Shown: in pieces, positions 1-5,749 of the stretch
Layout: the number at the start of each line of letters is the position of its first letter
Position numbering within the stretch: the first letter of the stretch is position 1
Assembly (NCBI RefSeq): GCF_901875635.1
Contig: NZ_CABFMN010000023.1
Span: 1 to 5,986, forward strand
Reading direction: 5' to 3'
DNA length: 5,986 nt
From: Xylophilus ampelinus
GTDB taxonomy: Bacteria; Pseudomonadota; Gammaproteobacteria; Burkholderiales; Burkholderiaceae_C
Position numbers and translations under genes: made by a program
The notes under the pieces: model-generated
The model's database searches: none
What the model was told of the DNA's origin: nothing
The model's input: only the letters and a program-made list of their open reading frames with translations

Positions 1-279
1 CCGTGCCTGAATCGCATCAAGCACGGCCGCCTCGATCTGCTCCGCCGGCACCGCAAGAATGGCCAGATCAATTCCCGTTTGCGCTTCGCGCAGACTCGGC
101 ACACACGGCAGGCCGTCGATCTCGGCGCGGCCCGGGTTTACCAGGACGAGAGAGCCGCTGTAGCCGAAGTGCCTCTGGTAGTGCAGCGGGTAGGCGCCTA
201 TTTTTCCGGGTGTGCCCGATGCGCCCACGATGGCGATCGACCGGGGGGCGAAGAATCCGTCGAGAGAATGCGAGTCCAT
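1..279 (-). CDS. Acyl-CoA synthetase (NDP-forming), CoA-binding domain, N-terminal fragment
   Basis: This gene runs off the left edge; 93 codons are visible from an ATG at 279. The fragment opens with FFAPRSIAIVGASG (residues 9-22), the start of the Rossmann-like CoA-binding domain of the ADP-forming acetyl-CoA synthetase / protein acyltransferase family, with the glycine-rich GASG loop at 19-22. It continues with LVLVNPG (44-50) and DLAILAVPAE (71-80), which match later strands of the same fold. Full-length members are usually about 700 residues, join a CoA-binding domain to an ATP-grasp domain, and interconvert acyl-CoA and free acid with NTP in the cytoplasm. The ATP-grasp part is outside the window, so a stand-alone CoA-binding protein is not excluded. 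The start lies 5 bases after the stop of the Bug receptor gene, so translation is probably coupled; the upstream ribosome site is weak. Inference: it activates the imported acid or its oxidation product. Confidence 0.85.
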   Translation of the reverse strand, partial: MDSHSLDGFFAPRSIAIVGASGTPGKIGAYPLHYQRHFGYSGSLVLVNPGRAEIDGLPCVPSLREAQTGIDLAILAVPAEQIEAAVLDAIQAR

Positions 280-284
280 CGGCT

Positions 285-1271
285 TCAGTTGGCGGCGATG
301 TGGTTGGTGGTGACCACCTGGCTCCAGAACTGGATGTCGGACTGGAGGATCTTCTGAAAGTCCGAGGGGCTGGTCGGCGTGGATGACCCGATGTTCAGCT
401 GAGTCAGCCGCGCCCGCATGTCCGCGTCCTTGAGGATCGCGTTGATCTCGTGGTTGAGCCGCACGACGATCGCCTCGGGCGTCCGCGCGGCAACGAAGAC
501 ACCGTGCCATCCGTTCGCGTCGAAGCGGTACCCCTGTTCGTTCATTGTCCGCACCTCGGGCAACAATGGGCCTTTGACGGTCCCGATGGCACTCACAACC
601 TTGATCGAGCCGCTTCGGATGAACGGCAGCGACGACACCGGGTCGACCACTGCCACCTTGACGGTGCCGGCCTGAAGGTCCTGCAGCATCTGGGGTATCG
701 ACTTGTAGGGAATGTGGCGCAGCTGGATGCCGGCCTGGTTCTCAATGGCGGCCATGGTCAGGTGGCCGGGAGAGCCGACACCCCACGAGGCATAGGCGAG
801 CTCTTGCGGTCTCGCCTTGGCATAGCGAACGAATTGGTCCATGTCCGCGATGGGCATGTCCGCGGCGACGACCAAGTAGTTTGCCCCGACCCCGATCTGG
901 GTGACAGGTTGCAGGTCCCGCTGCACATCGAACGGCAGGTCGGTCCGCAATGCCTGGTTCAGCGCGGTGCTCGATGCGCCGGTATAGAGCAGGGTGTAGC
1001 CGTCTGGCGCGGAGCGTGCAACCTCCGACACGGCGATGATGCCGTTGGCGCCGATCTTGTTTTCTACGATGACGGGCTGGCCTACAGCGCTGGAAAGCTT
1101 CTGGGCAATCTGCCGTGCAAGGATGTCGGGACCGCCGCCTGCGGCGCTGCTCACCACTATCTTGATCGGCCGCTCGGGCCATGGCCCGGCAGCCGCGGCC
1201 GCTGCGACCAGACCGAAAGCCAGCGACACAAGCAACGCGCGCGCCCGCTTGAACGTTTCCAGGTAGTTCAT
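285..1271 (-). CDS. Bug/TctC-family tripartite tricarboxylate transporter substrate-binding protein
   Basis: A 328-residue periplasmic solute receptor, the normal length for the Bug family. Residues 1 to about 28 form a signal peptide: basic FKRARA, then a hydrophobic alanine-rich stretch, with likely cleavage before GPWPERPIK. Family hallmarks follow: WPERPIKIVV (31-40), AAGGGPDILAR (43-53, first ligand loop), NKIGANG (71-77), APDGYTLL (88-95), LPFDVQRDLQPV (112-123) and IPYK (187-190). Bug proteins bind carboxylated small molecules and often act with distant or shared TctA/TctB membrane subunits; none is encoded here, so this is an orphan receptor within the window. The reading frame is open further upstream, to 1322. 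The start at 1271 is preferred because GGAG lies 6 bases before it and the signal peptide follows directly; the longer version would also translate through the intercistronic hairpin. The ligand cannot be read from sequence; neighbours suggest a substrate or co-substrate of the dioxygenase pathway. Confidence 0.93.
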   Translation of the reverse strand: MNYLETFKRARALLVSLAFGLVAAAAAAGPWPERPIKIVVSSAAGGGPDILARQIAQKLSSAVGQPVIVENKIGANGIIAVSEVARSAPDGYTLLYTGASSTALNQALRTDLPFDVQRDLQPVTQIGVGANYLVVAADMPIADMDQFVRYAKARPQELAYASWGVGSPGHLTMAAIENQAGIQLRHIPYKSIPQMLQDLQAGTVKVAVVDPVSSLPFIRSGSIKVVSAIGTVKGPLLPEVRTMNEQGYRFDANGWHGVFVAARTPEAIVVRLNHEINAILKDADMRARLTQLNIGSSTPTSPSDFQKILQSDIQFWSQVVTTNHIAAN

Positions 1272-1277
1272 CGTTGT

Positions 1278-1281
1278 CTCC
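1278..1281 (-). promoter_or_regulatory. Ribosome binding site of the Bug receptor gene
   Basis: GGAG on the minus strand, 6 bases before the ATG at 1271. It selects this start over the in-frame ATGs at 1283, 1310 and 1322. An A-tract (1288-1294) lies just upstream and may keep the site unpaired. Confidence 0.7.
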
Positions 1282-1311
1282 ATCTGATTTTTTTGGCCTA
1301 CAGAATGCATA

Positions 1312-1333
1312 AGGCCGTCCACAAGGACGGCCT
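1312..1333 (-). terminator. Intercistronic hairpin between dioxygenase and Bug genes
   Basis: A perfect 9-bp GC-rich stem (AGGCCGTCC paired with GGACGGCCT) closes a 4-base loop. It starts 5 bases after the dioxygenase stop codon and ends 40 bases before the Bug start. On the minus strand the 3' flank is TTATGCATTC, not a run of U, so it is a poor intrinsic terminator. It may be a partial terminator, an RNase barrier that stabilises the downstream receptor mRNA, or both. The structure is seen directly; the role is inferred. Confidence 0.55.
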
Positions 1334-1338
1334 GAAAA

Positions 1339-2220
1339 TCATGCAGCCATCACGTCCAGCGGCCTGGCCACCGACTCGACGGTGCCGGAGCGAGCCGAAA
1401 CAGGTGGCGCACCGGAAATGGTGACTCGGTGCCCGGTGCGCACCTGCGGGAAGTAGTCGAAGATAGCGTAGTGCTGCGTGCAGCGATTGTCCCAAAACGC
1501 GATGGAGTTCGCGCGCCAACGGAAGCGACAGTTGAACTTGGGTGACTCGATGTGGTGGAAGAGGAATTCCAGCAGCGCGTCGCTCTCCGGCCGCCGCATG
1601 CCCTTGATGTGGGTGGTGAAGCCCTTGTTCACGAACAGCACCTTGCGGCCCGTCGCGGGATGAACCGTCACCACCGGATGCTCCGATCGAGGAAAGCCCC
1701 CCTCCGGTACCTTGGCCCTGTAATGCCCGATGTAGGGTTTGCCGCCATCGTGCACCGCGGTCAGTGTTTCGAGGTAGGCTTGCATTGACGGCGAGAGCGC
1801 GTCGAGCGCCGCGTACATGCTGGCCCACATGGTGTCGCCGCCGACAGGCGGCACCACCTTGAGGTGCAGCATGCTGGCCATGGGCGGCGCGACGTCGCAG
1901 GTAATGTCGGAGTGCCAATCTTCTCCGGCCACCACCTTCGAGTTCTCGTCCGCATGGACGACGAGCAGCTCCGGGTGAACCGGGTGCCGCGCCCGTGCGA
2001 TCGGATGCTGCTGGAGATTGCCGAACAGCCGCCCGACCCTCATGTGTTGCTCGAAGGTGATCTCCTGGTCGCGAAAGAAAATGACAAGGTTGTCGTGCAG
2101 CGCACGGGTCAGCTCGTCGAGAACTTCCCCGCGCGGCTCCTCGCGCAGATCGATGCCGTGGACTTCTGCTCCGATCGTCGGCGTGAGTTTGCGTACGTCT
2201 AGGTGGCGGTAATGGCTCAT
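1339..2220 (-). CDS. TauD/TfdA-family Fe(II)/2-oxoglutarate-dependent dioxygenase
   Basis: A 293-residue enzyme, the family's usual length. It couples oxidative decarboxylation of 2-oxoglutarate to hydroxylation of a substrate, with succinate and CO2 as co-products; in TauD and TfdA the hydroxylated product then collapses. Iron ligands are H103 and D105 (WHSD) and H250 (WDNRCTQHYAIFDY). The spacing matches E. coli TauD (H99, D101, H255): R261 and R265 lie 11 and 15 residues after the distal histidine, as TauD R266 (2-oxoglutarate) and R270 (sulfonate) do. T130 in GGDT matches TauD T126, and H72 in QHP sits like TauD H70, a taurine ligand. This allows a sulfonate or other anionic substrate but does not prove taurine. 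The frame is open to 2319; AAGGAG 5 bases before the ATG at 2220 and the family-like MSHYRHLDVRKLTPTIGAEV beginning fix the start. It is the first gene of the minus-strand operon, divergent from a LysR gene. Confidence 0.92.
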   Translation of the reverse strand: MSHYRHLDVRKLTPTIGAEVHGIDLREEPRGEVLDELTRALHDNLVIFFRDQEITFEQHMRVGRLFGNLQQHPIARARHPVHPELLVVHADENSKVVAGEDWHSDITCDVAPPMASMLHLKVVPPVGGDTMWASMYAALDALSPSMQAYLETLTAVHDGGKPYIGHYRAKVPEGGFPRSEHPVVTVHPATGRKVLFVNKGFTTHIKGMRRPESDALLEFLFHHIESPKFNCRFRWRANSIAFWDNRCTQHYAIFDYFPQVRTGHRVTISGAPPVSARSGTVESVARPLDVMAA

Positions 2221-2225
2221 CAGGT

Positions 2226-2231
2226 CTCCTT
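2226..2231 (-). promoter_or_regulatory. Ribosome binding site of the dioxygenase gene
   Basis: AAGGAG on the minus strand, 5 bases before the ATG at 2220. This strong site rules out the 33-codon upstream extension, whose residues look like translated leader. Confidence 0.8.
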
Positions 2232-2253
2232 GGGTGTTGCCGTTGCTGCGGAA

Positions 2254-2272
2254 CCCGGCAATGCGATCCGGG
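2254..2272. repeat. Inverted repeat in the dioxygenase leader region
   Basis: CCCGG (2254-2258) and CCGGG (2268-2272) flank 9 bases. In the minus-strand transcript this would form a short GC hairpin about 35-50 bases before the dioxygenase start. It could be a leader structure or a protein site in the LysR/dioxygenase intergenic region; a short GC-rich repeat like this can also be chance. Confidence 0.25.
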
Positions 2273-2330
2273 CCGCTCGACGCCAGTTTTGAGCACAACC
2301 TGCCGAATGCCATCATCACTTTTGCGGCTG

Positions 2331-2340
2331 GGATATAACC
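2331..2340 (+). promoter_or_regulatory. Candidate -10 region or operator of the first LysR gene (GGATATAACC)
   Basis: TATAAC (2334-2339) differs from the sigma-70 -10 consensus at one base and lies about 30 bases before the LysR ATG at 2369. No convincing -35 is seen at the usual distance. The surrounding decamer GGATATAACC is nearly palindromic (GG-N-TATA-N-CC) and recurs exactly at 4719-4728 before the other LysR gene. It may be a core promoter element, an operator half-site, or both. Confidence 0.4.
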
Positions 2341-2368
2341 AGAAGCTCATGCCCGGAGTCGATGGCCT

Positions 2369-3310
2369 ATGAACTTTGAACGCTACGCACGCAGCTCGCT
2401 CAAGACGCGGCACCTCAAGCTGATCGACTCGCTTGCGCGTCACGGCAGCATCGGAGCCGTGGCCAAGGTCATGTTTGTGACGCAGCCGGCCGTCTCAAAG
2501 GCGCTCGCCGAGTTGGAGGAGGGCATCGGCATCCGCCTGTTTGAGCGGACGGCCGGTGGGGTGGTGCCTACGCCTGCAGGTGCGTGCCTCGTGTCGTATG
2601 CACGCAGGATCCTGGGGGAGATCGACCGCGCCGGCGATGCACTGGCAGCGATATCCGACGGCGTGTCCGAGACGGTGGTCGTGGGCGTCATGCCCGGGCC
2701 CGCACGGTCGATGATGGCGCAGTGTCTAAGCCGCGTGCGCTCGCTCGCGCCACACATCCGTCTTGTCGTTCGCGAAGCACCGATGCCTGCACTGCTGAGC
2801 TTGCTGCAGCAGGGCAAGATCGACTTGGCGATCGGTGCCGTCATGGACTCATCGTTGCCCGCTCACGCCTGGCTCGAAACACTCTATGAGGACACCATCG
2901 TGGTTTGCGCATCGCCGGCATTCAAGCCTGCCCGTCGGCGGTCTGATCTCTGGGCCGGGTTGTCCACCATGGAATGGATCCTTCCCCCGCGCCAAAACCT
3001 CCTGCGCTCGACTTTCGACGAATATCTTGAGCGACGCGCGTTGGGTCCGTTCCGCGCAGTCGTGGAAACCGCGTCGGTCGACGTGACGACCGGGCTGCTG
3101 GGATTGTCGACGGCGGCGACGGTCGTGCCACGACGCCTGGCCGAGCATTGTCAGCGCGCCGGGCTGTTGCGCATCCTCTTCGAACTCGAAGATGTGGGCA
3201 TGCCCGTGTCGATCTGTGCGAGTCGTGAACCGGGCCCGGCCGCGGCGATCGTCGTCGGTGCCGCAAAGAGCGCTTCCCAGGGCGCCGTACGTGAAGTTCG
3301 TGATGGCTAG
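2369..3310 (+). CDS. LysR-type transcriptional regulator (divergent from dioxygenase operon)
   Basis: A 313-residue LysR regulator. Residues 11-72 form the winged helix-turn-helix: LKTRHLKLIDSLARHGSIGA, then FVTQPAVSKALAELE (36-50, recognition helix) and RLFERTAGGVVPTPAG (56-71). Residues about 100-300 form the periplasmic-binding-like effector domain, with ETVVVGVMPGP (101-111), GKIDLAIGAV (149-158) and the late ATVVPRRLAEH (250-260). The N-terminal form (LKTRHLKLID) and the two-lobed domain resemble GbpR/PcaQ-type LysR proteins, which often control uptake and breakdown of aromatic or sugar acids. It is divergent from the dioxygenase-Bug-synthetase operon over 148 bases, the classic arrangement for a regulator that activates the neighbouring operon and represses itself. 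The start at 2369 has GGAG 10 bases upstream, a rather wide spacing, and gives the family-standard N-terminus. The effector is unknown; a substrate or intermediate of the operon is the natural guess. Confidence 0.93.
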   Translation: MNFERYARSSLKTRHLKLIDSLARHGSIGAVAKVMFVTQPAVSKALAELEEGIGIRLFERTAGGVVPTPAGACLVSYARRILGEIDRAGDALAAISDGVSETVVVGVMPGPARSMMAQCLSRVRSLAPHIRLVVREAPMPALLSLLQQGKIDLAIGAVMDSSLPAHAWLETLYEDTIVVCASPAFKPARRRSDLWAGLSTMEWILPPRQNLLRSTFDEYLERRALGPFRAVVETASVDVTTGLLGLSTAATVVPRRLAEHCQRAGLLRILFELEDVGMPVSICASREPGPAAAIVVGAAKSASQGAVREVRDG

Positions 3311-3457
3311 AAGGCAGATCGCCCAGGCGGCCGGTGCAGGTCGGTTGAGTGACGAACGGGGGTGATCGCTTTAACGTTTCCGACCGCGTGTTGGCGGGGC
3401 CCTGAATCGACGTCCATAGCGCTTGCGCACTCGCCTCACGGCACAAGCTTGGAGATT

Positions 3458-3500
3458 GCGCTTTGCGCTTCTGTCGCTACGACAGGCAGTTTGCAAGCGC
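3458..3500. repeat. Extended imperfect hairpin in convergent intergenic gap
   Basis: The 217-base gap 3311-3527 separates the 3' ends of the first LysR gene and the YeiH gene and contains no credible ORF. Within it lies a 6-bp perfect stem CTGTCG/CGACAG (3471-3476 with 3480-3485) around a CTA loop. This is nested inside outer arms GCGCTTTGC (3458-3466) and GCAAGCGC (3493-3500), which pair with one bulged T. The octamer GCGCTTGC also occurs at 3419-3426 and could pair with the same right arm. No U-run follows on either strand, so it is not a canonical intrinsic terminator. It could act as a bidirectional 3'-end structure for the two converging transcripts. Confidence 0.4.
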
Positions 3501-3527
3501 ACATTGTGCTGGATCAAATTCGCGCGA

Positions 3528-4643
3528 TTACTTTAGGAGCGCGGTGATGCCCGCATTGATGGTGAAGCCACCCAATACCAGCCAGATGAAGAGCACGGCG
3601 GCGAGTGCGAGCGGCTTGATCCCGGCTTTGCGGATGGCCGAAACGTGCGTTGTCAGGCCAAGTCCAGCCATGGCCATGGCCAACAAAACGGTGTCGATGT
3701 CGATCATCTGCCTCACTGCTGCCTTGGGAAGCAGTGAAAGGGAGTTGAAACCGGCGACTGCCACGAAGCCGAGGGCAAACCACGGAATCACGACGCCGCG
3801 ACGCGGTGATTCCGTCGCGCTGTTGATGCTGTCAACTCCTCCTGCGTGGCCGACACTCGTGCGGGAAAGATAGCCTGACAGGAGGATCAGGAAGGGCGCG
3901 AGCATGATCACGCGGACCATCTTGGCGATGACCGCGGCGTTCGTGGCTTGCTCGCCGACGGCACGGCCGGCCGCGAGCACCTGAGCGACCTCGTGGATGG
4001 TTGAGCCGGCGTAAATGCCGTACTCCGTCGGCGACAGGTCGAACAGCCTGTATTTGGCGACCAAGTGGTAAAGCAGCGGGTACAGGAAGATGGCCAGCGT
4101 GCCGAACACCACCACTGTGGCCACCGCAACCATCACCTGTTCGGCGCGTCCGCGAACCACTGGTTCTGCTGCCATGACCGCCGCCGCACCGCAAATCGAA
4201 CTACCGGCTCCGATGAGCATCGCCGTCCGGCGGTCCAGGCCGAACACTCGCGTGCCGAAAAAGCAGGCGAGTCCGAAGGTACTGCATAACACGGCGGCGT
4301 CGATCGCGACCCCCGTCCAGCCCACATTCCCGATGTCCTGAAAGGTGAGGCGCAGGCCATAGAGGATGATGCCCAAGCGCAGAAGAGTAGTTTTCGAGAA
4401 CTCAACGCCTGGACCGGCTACTGCACCAAGGCTGGGATACAAGGTATTCCCCAGCACCATTCCCAGTCCGATGGCTACGGTCAATGCGCTGATGCCGTTC
4501 GATTCCAGCCAGCCGACCTTGCCCAACTGGACCGACGCGTACGCCAGTAGTCCCGTCAGCGCAAGGCCGGGAGCAACTGTCCAGAGACGGCGCATCGCAC
4601 CGGACCCGTGCGTGCCTTGGTGCGCCGAGGTAACTGTTTGCAT
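3528..4643 (-). CDS. yeiH: YeiH family protein, putative sulfite/sulfate exporter
   Basis: A 371-residue polytopic inner-membrane protein of the YeiH (UPF0324, putative sulfate exporter) family; E. coli YeiH is of similar size. About ten hydrophobic segments are visible, roughly 23-40, 52-70, 84-100, 111-130, 142-160, 169-192, 212-228, 238-258, 286-304, 316-332 and 344-366. Conserved signatures are GAGSSICGAAAVMAAEPV (145-162) and YAGSTIHEVAQVLAAG (211-226), which look like two half-embedded segments lining a pore, and AMAGLGL (324-330). A hydrophilic loop at 260-284 breaks the C-terminal part. GGAG 5 bases before the ATG at 4643 supports the start. It is divergent from a YeiE/CysL-like LysR gene, the arrangement also found for yeiE-yeiH in enterobacteria, where YeiE has been linked to sulfite. 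Relatives occur in sulfonate-degradation clusters as proposed sulfite or sulfate exporters. Direction and substrate of transport are not readable from sequence. Membership of the family is secure; the function is inferred. Confidence 0.92.
   Translation of the reverse strand: MQTVTSAHQGTHGSGAMRRLWTVAPGLALTGLLAYASVQLGKVGWLESNGISALTVAIGLGMVLGNTLYPSLGAVAGPGVEFSKTTLLRLGIILYGLRLTFQDIGNVGWTGVAIDAAVLCSTFGLACFFGTRVFGLDRRTAMLIGAGSSICGAAAVMAAEPVVRGRAEQVMVAVATVVVFGTLAIFLYPLLYHLVAKYRLFDLSPTEYGIYAGSTIHEVAQVLAAGRAVGEQATNAAVIAKMVRVIMLAPFLILLSGYLSRTSVGHAGGVDSINSATESPRRGVVIPWFALGFVAVAGFNSLSLLPKAAVRQMIDIDTVLLAMAMAGLGLTTHVSAIRKAGIKPLALAAVLFIWLVLGGFTINAGITALLK
3784..3819. repeat. Two overlapping, mutually exclusive inverted repeats inside yeiH
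   Basis: GGAATCAC (3784-3791) is a perfect inverted match to GTGATTCC (3806-3813) across 14 bases. CGCGACG (3797-3803) is a perfect inverted match to CGTCGCG (3813-3819) across 9 bases. The two hairpins share bases and cannot form together. They lie in the part coding for the hydrophilic loop and the start of the next hydrophobic segment (about residues 276-288). Seen directly; no function is claimed. Confidence 0.35.
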
Positions 4644-4648
4644 TGGGT

Positions 4649-4652
4649 CTCC
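4649..4652 (-). promoter_or_regulatory. Ribosome binding site of yeiH
   Basis: GGAG on the minus strand, 5 bases before the ATG at 4643. It supports this start over the internal methionine 17 codons later. Confidence 0.7.
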
Positions 4653-4665
4653 ATCACATGTTGCC

Positions 4666-4724
4666 GATACGTGACTCCACTGTGAACCGAGAGGGGATAC
4701 CTGACAAACGGATACATCGGATAT
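4666..4724 (+). promoter_or_regulatory. Repeated GATAC/GATAT elements in the yeiH-LysR intergenic region
   Basis: GATAC occurs at 4666-4670, 4696-4700 and 4711-4715, and GATAT at 4720-4724. The last three are each preceded by G (GGATAY). Spacings between starts are 30, 15 and 9 bases, all in the same orientation. Such iteration in a 114-base divergent promoter region suggests extra protein contacts beside the LysR dyad, but the motif is short and may be chance. Confidence 0.3.
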
Positions 4725-4727
4725 AAC
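4701..4727 (+). promoter_or_regulatory. Candidate sigma-70 promoter of the second LysR gene
   Basis: CTGACA (4701-4706) and TATAAC (4722-4727) each match the -35 and -10 consensus at five of six positions. They are separated by 15 bases, shorter than the ideal 17. A start near 4733-4735 would give a leader of about 24 bases. The -10 lies inside the repeated decamer GGATATAACC and overlaps the left arm of the LysR dyad, which fits autorepression. Confidence 0.4.
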
Positions 4728-4746
4728 CTAACGAGTAAGCAGGTTA
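4724..4746. promoter_or_regulatory. LysR-type operator box (TAACCT-N11-AGGTTA)
   Basis: TAACCT (4724-4729) and AGGTTA (4741-4746) form a perfect 6-bp dyad with exactly 11 bases between, giving the canonical LysR T-N11-A signature (T4729, A4741). It ends 11 bases before the LysR ATG at 4758 and overlaps the candidate -10. Its position suits binding by the divergently encoded regulator for autorepression; activation of yeiH would probably need further contacts toward 4660-4720. Confidence 0.6.
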
Positions 4747-4757
4747 CCGGACAGCCG

Positions 4758-5690
4758 ATGCAATTGACACTCCGTCAACTTCTGATCTTTTCCGCCGTAG
4801 CTGATGCCGGCAGCACCACCGTTGCAGGAGAGCGTGTCGCGCTCTCTCAGTCGGCAACGAGTAGTGCGCTGATCGAACTGGAGAGTTTGCTCGGCGCAAA
4901 ACTGTTCGATCGCATCGGCAAGCGCTTGCTGCTGAACGACAACGGCCGGATGCTGCTTCCTCAGGCCAGGGCATTGCTCGACGGCGCTCGTGAGATCGAA
5001 TGCCAGTTCGGGCTATCGAGCCCAGGGAAGAGGACCGCGCCGCTGATCACACGACTTCGCCTCGGCGCCAGTACGACGATCGGGAACTATGTATTGCCAG
5101 CGCTGGTCGCTGACTACCGAAGGGCATGGCCTGGGGCGCAGATTGACGTCGTCATCGGCAATACGCGCGACACCGCCGCATCCGTCAATCGTCTCGAAGT
5201 GGATTTCGGTCTGATCGAAGGGCCTTGCCATGAGCCCGAGCTCCATGTGGTGCCTTGGCTTCAGGACGAGTTGGTCATCGTGGCCGCGCCGACGCATCCG
5301 TTGGTGCAGGCGGGGGTGCGGGCAGGTGTGCCGCTAAAAGCATTGCGGCATGCCCGTTGGCTGCTCCGGGAGCCGGGATCTGGGACACGAGAAGCGGTGG
5401 AGCAACTACTCCTGCCGCATCTGCACTATCTTGAAGGCGACATGCAGCCGGGCAGCACCGAGGCGATCAAGCAGGCGGCTGCGGAAGGCCTCGGTCTGGC
5501 CTGTCTGTCACTGTGTGCCGTGCGGGACCTCGTTACGCTTGGCAGACTGGTCGTGCTGCGCACCACGTTGCCCAGCCTGTCACGGCGCTTCTACCTTGTG
5601 CACCACCAGAAGAAACAGTTGTCCGCCAGTCTGCAACGTTTCGTCGCGCATTGCGAGCGTCGCGCGTTGTTTGATGCCAAGCCGCTATGA
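4758..5690 (+). CDS. LysR-type regulator, YeiE/CysL-like
   Basis: A 310-residue LysR regulator. The winged helix-turn-helix covers residues 3-65: LTLRQLLIFSAVADAGSTT, SQSATSSALIELESLLG (30-46, recognition helix) and KLFDRIGKRLLLNDNGR (48-64). The effector domain begins near residue 98; GASTTIGNYVLPALVADYRR (103-122), then LREPGSGTREAVEQ (203-216) and GSTEAIKQAAAEGLGLACLS (232-251), are characteristic of the CysL/YeiE-like branch. CysL controls sulfite reductase genes in Bacillus subtilis, and YeiE is linked to sulfite in enterobacteria, so a sulfur-oxyanion effector is a reasonable inference. It is divergent from the yeiH homologue over 114 bases containing a T-N11-A dyad. The start at 4758 is supported by the family N-terminus; the ribosome site is weak (GGA about 7 bases upstream). 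The group assignment is from motif resemblance only. Confidence 0.92.
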   Translation: MQLTLRQLLIFSAVADAGSTTVAGERVALSQSATSSALIELESLLGAKLFDRIGKRLLLNDNGRMLLPQARALLDGAREIECQFGLSSPGKRTAPLITRLRLGASTTIGNYVLPALVADYRRAWPGAQIDVVIGNTRDTAASVNRLEVDFGLIEGPCHEPELHVVPWLQDELVIVAAPTHPLVQAGVRAGVPLKALRHARWLLREPGSGTREAVEQLLLPHLHYLEGDMQPGSTEAIKQAAAEGLGLACLSLCAVRDLVTLGRLVVLRTTLPSLSRRFYLVHHQKKQLSASLQRFVAHCERRALFDAKPL

Positions 5691-5749
5691 CGCCAAAATT
5701 GGTCAGTGTGCCCAATGATTGAGCACTGCGGGTCAGGGCGCTTCGCATA

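Noticed and set aside
306..318. Palindrome GGTGGT-G-ACCACC near the end of the Bug gene
   Set aside because: It encodes ordinary residues (VVTT) with a one-base centre, so it cannot form an RNA hairpin and probably reflects codon choice.
450..1424. Long plus-strand reading frame opposite the Bug receptor gene
   Set aside because: It has no family resemblance, is rich in R, H and G as expected for the antisense of GC-rich coding DNA, and opposes a clearly recognisable gene.
2362..2379. Five-codon out-of-frame ORF (MAYEL) overlapping the first LysR start
   Set aside because: Its ATG is only 3 bases from the GGAG, too close for good initiation, and a short ORF this size is expected by chance.
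1298..2443. Long minus-strand reading frame overlapping the dioxygenase in another frame
   Set aside because: Arginine/alanine-rich low-complexity translation with no motifs; the other frame carries the complete catalytic set of a dioxygenase.
3339..3385. GGTCGG/CCGACC as a terminator of the first LysR gene
   Set aside because: The arms are only 6 bp with about 35 bases between and no U-run follows.
2922..3446. Minus-strand frame opposite the 3' part of the first LysR gene
   Set aside because: No motif and biased composition; it reads as the shadow of the LysR gene.
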